A stretch of 64,000 bases of DNA from Streptomyces sp. SM10 (GTDB taxonomy: Bacteria > Actinomycetota > Actinomycetes > Streptomycetales > Streptomycetaceae), in contig NZ_NEUF01000068.1 in the NCBI RefSeq assembly GCF_002910915.1, positions 1-64,000 of the forward strand, in the 5' to 3' direction. The translations under genes were made by a program, and so were the position numbers. Positions 1-7,067 of this stretch are shown one piece after another; position 1 is the stretch's first letter, and every line of letters starts with the position of its first letter. A model generated the notes under the pieces. It ran no database searches. It had not been told where the DNA came from and saw only the letters and a list, made by a program, of their open reading frames with translations.

Positions 1-102
1 AGAGTGCGGAACGTAATCTTCTGTCCGGCTTGTGATCGCTCGATGGTGTGACGTTGGGGCATCATCGCCGGTCAGGCGTTCGGGGTTCGCTTGGGTTGTG
101 GC

Positions 103-933
103 ATGAGCATGCGCAAGCCGTACTCGAGTGACGCTTCCGACGAGCAGTGGGCCCTGGTCGAGCCCGTGATCACAGCGTGGAAGGCCGCGCATCCGTCGGT
201 CAGCGGCCATCGGGGCAGATACGAGATGCGGGAGATCGTGAACGCGATCCTGTACCAGAACCGCAGCGGCTGCCAGTGGGACCTGCTGCCCCACGACCTG
301 CCGCCCGCCGGCGCGGTGAAGTACTACTTCTACAAGTGGCGCGACGATGGCACCGACCAGACCATTCATGATCTGCTGCGGTGGCAACTGCGGGAGAGGA
401 AGCGGCGATTAGCCGACCCGAGCCTCATCGTCATGGACACCCAGAGCATCCGCGTGGCCGTCGGCGTCCCGGCCGCCACGACCGGCAAGGACGCGGCGAA
501 ACGGGTGCCGGGGCGCAAGAGATGCCTGGCCGTGGACGTACTGGGTCTCGTCGTAGAGGCTGTCGTCCTGCCTGCGTCCGCGCACGACAACGCCGCCGGA
601 ATCGCGCTGCTGGACGGCGTGGCCGCCCAGATGGTCACCGTGAAGAAGGCCCTGGTCGACCAGGGGTTCAAGAAGGCCGTCGTCGACCACGGCAAGCAGT
701 ACGGCATCGACGTCGAGATCGTTGAGCGCAACCCGGCCGACAAGGGCTTCGTCCCGCAGGCCAAGCGGTGGATCGTGGAGCAGACGAACGGAATCCTGAT
801 GTTCTCCCGCCGCCTGGTCCGTGACTACGAGCACCGGCCCGCCACCTCGCGCTCTCGCGTCTTCTGGGCGATGACCTCGGTCATGGCCCGCCGGCTCACC
901 GGCGCCGCCCTGCCCTCCTGGAGGGCCGCATGA
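103..933 (+). CDS. IS5-family DDE transposase
   Basis: This encodes a 276-aa cut-and-paste transposase. The N-terminus ([20 protein letters not shown]) is the typical IS5/IS4-type start, and a DUF4096-like region with GCQWDLLP follows. The DDE acidic residues appear to be the Asp in VMDTQSIR, the Asp in VDQGF and the Glu in IVEQTNG, followed by the usual R/Y-rich C-terminal segment. ATG at 103 or 109 are both possible; a TTG at 91 is also in frame but less likely. The stop overlaps the start of the next ORF (ATGA at 930-933), so the two are probably translated together. The element sits directly upstream of a decapitated SbcC-like ATPase, suggesting that it or a related IS event caused the truncation. 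I could not define its terminal repeats. Confidence 0.85.
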   Translation: MSMRKPYSSDASDEQWALVEPVITAWKAAHPSVSGHRGRYEMREIVNAILYQNRSGCQWDLLPHDLPPAGAVKYYFYKWRDDGTDQTIHDLLRWQLRERKRRLADPSLIVMDTQSIRVAVGVPAATTGKDAAKRVPGRKRCLAVDVLGLVVEAVVLPASAHDNAAGIALLDGVAAQMVTVKKALVDQGFKKAVVDHGKQYGIDVEIVERNPADKGFVPQAKRWIVEQTNGILMFSRRLVRDYEHRPATSRSRVFWAMTSVMARRLTGAALPSWRAA

Positions 934-1352
934 GCGACAACCCGCAGATCAGAGCCATCCTTGCCTACCTCGAGGCCCGGGAGACCGAACTCGGCGAGCA
1001 GGCCGGGCAGCTCCGCGCGTCCATCGAGGACCTCACCACCCGCCTCGGCGAACTCGACGCGGAAACCGAGAACCTGCGCATCACCCGCAAGACCATCCTG
1101 AACATCCCGGTACCCAAGCCCGCCGACGATTCCCCGCGGCCCGAGGCCCCGGACCACCCCGCCTACCAGCAGATCCTCGCAGCCTTCACCGACACCGGCC
1201 AGCCGATGCGGGCCCGCGACCTGTGCGAGGCACTCGACCTGCCGATCCTCCCGAAGAACACCGAAGGCATCCGGTCCAAGCTGAAACGCCTGGTCACACG
1301 GGGCATTCTCACCGAACCCGAACCCGGCCTGTTCGCTCAGCCCCGCACCTGA
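930..1352 (+). CDS. Small coiled-coil/winged-helix protein coupled to the transposase
   Basis: This 140-aa protein overlaps the transposase stop by 4 nt (ATGA). Residues about 10-55 form a heptad-like coiled coil rich in Glu and Leu. After a Pro-rich linker, the C-terminal 60 residues ([20 protein letters not shown] through [20 protein letters not shown]) look like a winged helix-turn-helix. In Streptomyces such a protein often accompanies this group of IS transposases, so it may be an accessory or regulatory passenger of the element. That role is inferred from context only. No enzyme motif is visible. Confidence 0.6.
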   Translation: MSDNPQIRAILAYLEARETELGEQAGQLRASIEDLTTRLGELDAETENLRITRKTILNIPVPKPADDSPRPEAPDHPAYQQILAAFTDTGQPMRARDLCEALDLPILPKNTEGIRSKLKRLVTRGILTEPEPGLFAQPRT

Positions 1353-1416
1353 GTACCAGTCCGCCCCGCCGACCAGGACTCCTCACCCAACCCCAAGCAC
1401 CAACCGGACATCAGGT

Positions 1417-2740
1417 CACGTACCGCACTCTCAAACGGCAGCGCGCCCGCCTGCAGCGCGAACGCAAACGACTGGACAAGACCCAACGACAGTACGAGAC
1501 GGACCTCCAGGCGTTGCTGACGGAGATCGCAGGACTTCCCGTCTCGGCTCGCCCCGCACAGCGCTCCGAGCAAGAACTCCCCCGTCAGCAGGACATCGCG
1601 TCCTCGCACGACGCGGCAGGCCGCCGCCTTACCAATCTCGATCAGACGACCCGGGACCGCGACGCGGCCAGACAGGCCCTCACCCTGCACGACAAGGACC
1701 GGCAGGCCCTCGAAGGGCGCCGTCGGCGCACGATCGAGACTCCCGCACGCAACCTCATCAAACACCTGGAACGGTGGGCGGATGCAGCCACCGATGCCGC
1801 CGCTCTGCTCGGCGACGAGCCGTCTGTCGAGCTGCCGCCCGTCCCGGACGGGACCGACCTGGCCGCTGTCGACGCCTACGCCCTGGCCCTCGCTCCGTTG
1901 GGGCAACGGCTGACCGGCGCGCTGGAGCAGGCCGCGCTGCAGGCTGGCGCCGAGATCCGTGAGTTCGAGCAGGAGCTGGCCCGCGAGGCCGGCGCCGCCG
2001 ACGACGAAATCGACTCTGCCCCCGGCTTCTTGGTGCCGGACAACAGCGATCCGCTCGATCCCGGCGTTCTCGACCCACTCAGCCGCAAGACAAGCCAGGC
2101 GGAGACCGCACACGACACAGCCGAGGCCGATCTGCGTACCGCGCGGTCCAAGATTCCCTACTACGACAAGCTGATCGCTGCCCTCACCGCCGCGGAGCAA
2201 CAGGCCACCGCGTGGCGGAGTGTGCGCGATCAGCTGACCGACGGGAAATTCCTCAAGTACCTCACCGACCAGCGCACCCTCTCCCTGCTCTCGCACGGCA
2301 GCACAATCCTCCAGCGGATTTCCGCAGGGGCCTATGCGTTCACCGAGAAATTCGAGATCGTCGATCTCGCCACGAACCTCCCGCGCCCTCCAGAGACCCT
2401 CTCCGGCGGGGAGACCTTCCAGGCGTCCCTCGCGCTGGCGCTGGCGCTCGTCGAGCTCCGCAACAGCGGCGGCAGCAAGCTGGAAAGCCTGTTCCTGGAC
2501 GAAGGGTTCGGCTCGCTGGACGGGGAGCGGCTGGACGCCGCCCTCGCCATCCTCAAGAGCGGCGTGACCGGGGACAAGACGGTCGCCGTCATCAGCCACC
2601 TGTACCCCGTGGCCGACGCGGTGGACGACGTCCTGTTCGTCAAGAGGACTCCCCAGGGCTCTACCGCCTATTGGCTCACGCCGCAGGAACGTGACGAAGT
2701 CGTCCGCAACGGGATCCATCGGATGCTGGAACACACCTGA
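1417..2740 (+). pseudogene. C-terminal part of an SbcC/SMC-like ATPase
   Basis: About 440 codons of an open frame match the second half of an SMC/Rad50/SbcC ATPase. There is a long coiled coil (residues rich in Q, R, E and A), then the ABC signature [14 protein letters not shown] near 2400, Walker [15 protein letters not shown] near 2490 and the H-loop VISHL near 2590. The N-terminal lobe with Walker A is missing. The homologous sequence begins abruptly around 1417, after the transposase companion gene, with no credible start codon or ribosome site. I therefore call it a truncated remnant rather than a functional gene. A full protein of this kind would be around 1000 residues and would work in DNA end processing or in a defence system. 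Confidence 0.75.
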
Positions 2741-2749
2741 GTCGCACCT

Positions 2750-2783
2750 GGCCGGTCCCACCGCCCTCGAGGAGGGACCGGCC
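2750..2783 (+). terminator. Rho-independent-type hairpin after the SbcC-like remnant
   Basis: GGCCGGTCCC at 2750-2759 pairs perfectly with GGGACCGGCC at 2774-2783, ten base pairs with a 14-nt loop, beginning nine bases after the stop at 2740. There is no long T tract, which is normal for Streptomyces terminators. Confidence 0.6.
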
Positions 2784-3167
2784 CGGTCTTCGAACAGCGC
2801 TGTCGGACACCGCCCGCCGGACTCCGGTACGGACCGGTCTGCACCGCGACTTCTTCCAGGCAGGCCATCCCCTCGGCGTGTTCTCCCACTCGACGGCGTC
2901 CAAGCCCACCCGCACCCGCCGTCACAGGCCACGGCGAAGCGTCCCACCCGAGCGGCCTCTGCAGTACGCGCATCCGGGCAAGCCGATACGGACAGGCCCC
3001 CCATTCGACGGCGCGGGTCCACGGCTCCGCCGTACACCCCGCTGCGCATGACAACGCGCCCGCCGGGGCTGCCCTGCCGTCCGAACCGGGCACCAGCCGA
3101 CGCCACGGAAAGACGCGGCACTTGTGCCCCTTGCACCACTCATTCCTACGAAAAGGAGCAATCCCCA
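2784..3167. other. Intergenic region upstream of the Tns-like operon
   Basis: There are 384 bases without a gene that I can support. The frame of the downstream transposase is open through this region, but the ribosome site AAAAGGAG at 3151-3158 lies just before ATG 3168, so I treat the stretch as leader and probably transposon end. I could not identify terminal repeats. Confidence 0.4.
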
Positions 3168-4760
3168 ATGAGCGCCCCCGCTGCCGGCCCGCACGGCGTC
3201 GACAAACCGGTGTTCACCACCACCTCAGGACGGGCCGCGGCGACGCCGCGGCTGTTGATGCTGGATCAGCGCGACGAGCTGACCACCGCACACGTGCTGC
3301 TGGTCGCCCAGGCGCTGGGCCGGTCGGAACGGGCGGTGTGGCGGTGGATCGCCGCAGCCCGCAACACCGGGCAGACCGCCCCGGCCCCCCGGCACCGGTT
3401 CACCATCACCCCGGAGATCCGGCAGCTGCTGGCACTGCGGGGAGGCAACGCCTCCGCCGTGCACCGCGAGCTGAAACAAGCAGCCCTCAACGACCCCCAG
3501 TTGCCGGCCGCCCCGTCGCTGGCAACCCTCCACCGGGCACTGCGACGGGACCTGACTGCCGGGGACCGGGCCGGGCTCGCCAATGGCGAAGCCGCCCGAC
3601 GGGCCTTCGACGTGTTCGGAACACGACCAGTGGAACACCGCAACGCCGCCTGGGAAGGCGACCACAAGTGCGTGCCCGTGCAGGTACAGGTCGAGGACGA
3701 ACTCGCTCGACCGTGGGTGACGTGGTTCATCGACTGCGCACGGAAGGTCATCATGGGTGTGGCCGTGACACCCCACGCACCCAGCAGGGACGCAGTCCTG
3801 GCAGCGCTGCGCATGTCACTGGACCGCGCGGAGCCCTTCGGCCCGGCCGGTGGCGTGCCCGACCTGATCCGTGTGGACCGCGGCAAGGACTTCTTGTCCA
3901 CCACAGTGATCTCGGCACTGGGCGCTCTCGCCGTGCCCGTCATCGATCTCCCCGCCTACACCCCGCATCTGAAAGGAACCATCGAAGCGCTCAACAACGC
4001 CGTCGAGACCATGCTGTTCGCCTCCATGCCGCGCTACGTCCACCAGCAGCGCCTCACCGGCGGCCGCACCGCAGATCCGGACGAACCCGCGCTCACCTTC
4101 GAGGCGTTCGTGGAACTGCTGCTGGAGTGGGTGCGCTGGTGGAACAACGAGCACAAGCCCAAGGCATTGGGCAGGCGAACCCCGATGGAGGCGTGGCGGG
4201 CCGACCCCACCCCCCTGTACGACGTCCCCGCCGGCCAGCTGGCCCGCTTCGGACTTGAGGACGACGGACTCACGCGCATCGTCACCACGCGGGGCGTGCA
4301 AATGGGCAACCGGTTCTACATCGACCCGTGGATGGTCGGCCGGGGCGGCACCCGGGTGGTGGTGCGCCGCCTGCCCCATCACGACACCTCCGTCGAGATC
4401 TTCGACCTCGACGGCACGCACCTGTGCAGCGCAGTCCTGGCCGAGGCTGCCAGCAAGGAGCAGGTTCGCGCCGTCCGCAATGCCCGCAAGGCCAAGGAAC
4501 GCCAGCTGCGCGCAGACTTCAAAGCCGCTGCGCGGCTGCGCCGCGAGCGGTTCAAGGCCTCCACTACACCCGTCCCGCCCCAGCGCCTGGGCGCGTTGAC
4601 CGAGGCGGAAGCCGAGGCAGAGCTCGCCGGATCGGACACCAGCGACCTGCTGCGAGCCAACCCCGGCTACATCCCGCACCGGCCTGTCCCGGCCGACTGG
4701 GCTCCCCCGGTGCCGCCGGGCGACGGCCGGCCCGACGAGGGTCCGGAGGAGAGCGCATGA
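3168..4760 (+). CDS. TnsB/Mu-type DDE transposase
   Basis: A 530-aa retroviral-integrase-fold transposase. Residues about 30-65 form a helix-turn-helix (LGRSERAVWRWIAAARN). The rve catalytic core runs from about 155 to 290, with D165 (WEGDHK), D237 (RVDRGK) and E273 (LKGTIEALN), exactly DD35E spacing. A Mu-transposase C-terminal beta-barrel (QMGNRFYIDPWMVGRGGT) and a basic, Arg/Lys-rich helical tail follow. ATG 3168 is chosen over upstream in-frame starts because AAAAGGAG sits nine bases before it. The stop overlaps the next gene as ATGA, making a classical TnsB-TnsC/TniA-TniB operon. It catalyses strand transfer at the transposon ends with help from the neighbouring ATPase. Confidence 0.85.
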   Translation: MSAPAAGPHGVDKPVFTTTSGRAAATPRLLMLDQRDELTTAHVLLVAQALGRSERAVWRWIAAARNTGQTAPAPRHRFTITPEIRQLLALRGGNASAVHRELKQAALNDPQLPAAPSLATLHRALRRDLTAGDRAGLANGEAARRAFDVFGTRPVEHRNAAWEGDHKCVPVQVQVEDELARPWVTWFIDCARKVIMGVAVTPHAPSRDAVLAALRMSLDRAEPFGPAGGVPDLIRVDRGKDFLSTTVISALGALAVPVIDLPAYTPHLKGTIEALNNAVETMLFASMPRYVHQQRLTGGRTADPDEPALTFEAFVELLLEWVRWWNNEHKPKALGRRTPMEAWRADPTPLYDVPAGQLARFGLEDDGLTRIVTTRGVQMGNRFYIDPWMVGRGGTRVVVRRLPHHDTSVEIFDLDGTHLCSAVLAEAASKEQVRAVRNARKAKERQLRADFKAAARLRRERFKASTTPVPPQRLGALTEAEAEAELAGSDTSDLLRANPGYIPHRPVPADWAPPVPPGDGRPDEGPEESA

Positions 4761-5539
4761 CTATCGACCTGTGCGACATGGACTACGGCAGGCTCCCCAC
4801 CGAGCGCGACGACCACTTCCACCGCCTCGACGCGCACCTGGTGGCCACCGACACACTAATGAGGACCCTGGACAACATCGAAGAGACGATCGAGGCCAAG
4901 GCCATGATGGCCATCTACGGAGCAGCCGGACACGGCAAGACGATGTCGGTGAACGCGGCGCTGCGCCAGGTCGCTCCCGACATCACCTACCGCCTGGAGT
5001 TGCGCTCGGGCCCCACGCCCCGCGACATCCGTCACGGACTGTTCCGGGCACTGGGACTGACCGGGGACCCACCGAGCCGGCCGATCGAATTCGACACCCT
5101 CTTGAAGGAGACCCTGTCGGAGACGTTCCGGGTCCTGGTGTGTGACGAGGCTCAGTGGATGGGCCGCAGTTCGTTCGAGTACTGGCGCCATCTGTGGGAC
5201 GACCGGCACACTGACATTGCCGTGATCTTCGCCGGCGGCGACAACTGCTACCGGGTTCTCAAGCGGGAACCGATGCTGGCATCGCGGATCTTCATCTGGC
5301 AGCAGCTCCAGCGCATGCCCGAGAACGAGGTCGTCGCGACCCTGCCGGCGTTCCACTCCCTGTGGTCCAAGGCTTCGCCGCAGATGATCCGCAACATCAA
5401 CCGGGCTGCTGCACACGGCAACTTCCGCAACTGGGTCACCATCACCAAGCACATGCTCAACGGCATGAAGAAGAAGGGGCTGACCGAGATCACCGAGGAC
5501 CTCGTCCTCTGGGTGTACAGCAAGCTCGGCGGCAGGTAG
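4757..5539 (+). CDS. TnsC/TniB/IstB-type AAA ATPase for transposition
   Basis: A 260-aa AAA+ ATPase. Walker A is YGAAGHGKTMS (K61), Walker B is LVCDEAQWM (D130, E131), and a sensor-like FAGGDN follows. The FRALG / ARSSFEYW-like layout is that of TniB/TnsC target-selection ATPases. The start codon overlaps the transposase stop (ATGA), so the two are made in a coupled fashion. Proteins of this family form filaments on target DNA and activate the DDE transposase. The length is typical of the short TniB/IstB type rather than of the longer Tn7 TnsC. Confidence 0.85.
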   Translation: MTIDLCDMDYGRLPTERDDHFHRLDAHLVATDTLMRTLDNIEETIEAKAMMAIYGAAGHGKTMSVNAALRQVAPDITYRLELRSGPTPRDIRHGLFRALGLTGDPPSRPIEFDTLLKETLSETFRVLVCDEAQWMGRSSFEYWRHLWDDRHTDIAVIFAGGDNCYRVLKREPMLASRIFIWQQLQRMPENEVVATLPAFHSLWSKASPQMIRNINRAAAHGNFRNWVTITKHMLNGMKKKGLTEITEDLVLWVYSKLGGR

Positions 5540-5667
5540 AGCTCAGCGGCAACCGCGGTGGCCCCGGCGAGCGGGGGCGCCGCGGGCCACCGCACCGCGG
5601 AGGCTGCCAACGGCCCGATCTTCTGGGCCGCTGTCGGCGCGCGGCCCGGACAGGGGGATGGCAACTG

Positions 5668-6696
5668 ATGTACGGCGACGTGACGATCGTGGTGGACGAG
5701 CACGACGACATGTTCTACACGCGGGCAGCGCTGCAGGCGCATCGTCTTGAGGGCGGCTGTGTCACCGTGCAGCCGACACCGGCCAACGGCAGCCCGGCCG
5801 CGCTGGCGCACGACGTTCTGTATGCGCTGGGGAAGCGGCTGGCCCCGGGGCCCCGCTCCCCCGACATATGGCTGGACTCGGTGAACGCCGCGTGGCTCGC
5901 GGCGGCATCCTGGAGCATCGCGGCCGGAGTGCGGCACGTCGTCGTCCCCCGGGCCCATCTCCTGACCGGCCGTCGCATCGATCAACTGCTCGCCTGGCGC
6001 GAGTGGACGGGAGTCCAGCTGACTCTCCTGTGGCAGACGGCCCCGCATGGTCTGCCGCCGCCGCTGGCCCGCATGGAGCGCCGTATCAGCAGCCGGGTCT
6101 CGTTCGAGGCGCACCTCGCCGCGCAAGCGCCGCTGCCCGCGCGCCCGTTCCTTCCTCGTGCTCCCACGGCAATGACGACAGCGGCGGCGGTCGGCCCAGG
6201 GCAGTCACCTGCTCTGCTCTCACGGGGTGCCCGGTCGGGAGCGGCAAGGCTGGGACGGCAGGCCGGCTCCTGCCCGAGCGCGATGACGACAGCCCAGGTG
6301 CGTGAGGTCGTCCCCGAGGTCGAGGTCAGGCCCGAGGGCACTGCGGCCCTGGCCGCTCTTGCTCACCCGCTGATCTCCGGCGCGCTGAGTGTGCTGGCCT
6401 TCAGCCAGGGTGGATTGGGCAGTCTGCGCTTGACCCGCGACATCGACTTCACCGGTGACGTCGGCGCCGTCAAGACGCACGGGATCGGCCATCGGGGCTG
6501 CTGTGTGTATGCCGTCCCCGGCTGGGGGCGCCCGTTGCTGGCCGCTGCCCGCGCCCATCACCGTCTGATGGGCCGCCCGCCCACGGACCCTGTGTTCGCC
6601 CCCGTGATGCCCGCCGAAGCGCGGCATCTGCGTGCGCATGCCGGACGTCTGCCCGGACTCGATCTGACCGCGCCCGCCAGCCTCCTTGTTCCTTGA
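5668..6696 (+). CDS. Third protein of the Tns-like operon, unknown function
   Basis: A 342-aa protein 128 nt downstream of the ATPase and in the same orientation. I do not recognise a domain. The N-terminal 120 residues alternate strands and helices (VTIVVDEHDDMFYTRAALQA, then DSVNAAWLAAASWSIAAGVRH) and could be a Rossmann-like fold. The middle is low-complexity Pro/Ala. The C-terminal 100 residues are again ordered, with paired histidines (ARAHHRL). It lacks the zinc fingers of TniQ/TnsD, so if it takes part in target choice it is a different kind of protein. ATG 5668 was chosen because it begins the region with coding bias; the ribosome site is weak. Position argues that it belongs to the transposon. 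Confidence 0.6.
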   Translation: MYGDVTIVVDEHDDMFYTRAALQAHRLEGGCVTVQPTPANGSPAALAHDVLYALGKRLAPGPRSPDIWLDSVNAAWLAAASWSIAAGVRHVVVPRAHLLTGRRIDQLLAWREWTGVQLTLLWQTAPHGLPPPLARMERRISSRVSFEAHLAAQAPLPARPFLPRAPTAMTTAAAVGPGQSPALLSRGARSGAARLGRQAGSCPSAMTTAQVREVVPEVEVRPEGTAALAALAHPLISGALSVLAFSQGGLGSLRLTRDIDFTGDVGAVKTHGIGHRGCCVYAVPGWGRPLLAAARAHHRLMGRPPTDPVFAPVMPAEARHLRAHAGRLPGLDLTAPASLLVP

Positions 6697-7067
6697 GTCG
6701 GCGTGCCAAGGGAGCTGGACACGGCCGTCCGGCCGGTCAGCTGGCGTCCGTGCCTTTCCTTCAGCGCGGAACCCGCGGTGTCATCGCCGCCCGGGGCCGG
6801 GATGTCCTCCCTTCGTTCGGGGGGAGTGGTTCAGCGGATTGGTTGCACCCTCAGGTCCCGCCGCTTCTGCGACAGGTTCAGTGGCGAGTAGGAACCTGCG
6901 GGGCCGATTCGGCTTGGCGGGGAAGCTGTGCACCACGGGGTCCCGCTCAAGGTGCGCCCTCAGGCGGCACAGTGGGCCTCCCGTGCCCCGAGGCCAGGCA
7001 CCGGAACTACGGGCCGAGATCCGGGCATTGGACTGACCTCTTGTTCGCTGGTCGGCATGATGAAGCG
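6697..7067. other. Intergenic region between transposon genes and NACHT gene
   Basis: These 371 bases carry no gene that I can support. The NACHT reading frame is open through it, but conserved-looking sequence only begins at 7068. It probably contains the right transposon end and the NACHT promoter; I see no clear repeat. Confidence 0.35.

Noticed and set aside
366..834. Long minus-strand ORFs inside the first transposase
   Set aside because: Shadow frames of a high-GC gene; no family resemblance or ribosome site.
1337..3139. 600-codon minus-strand ORF opposite the SbcC-like remnant
   Set aside because: Antiparallel shadow; the plus strand has the ABC signature, Walker B and H-loop, the minus has no domain.
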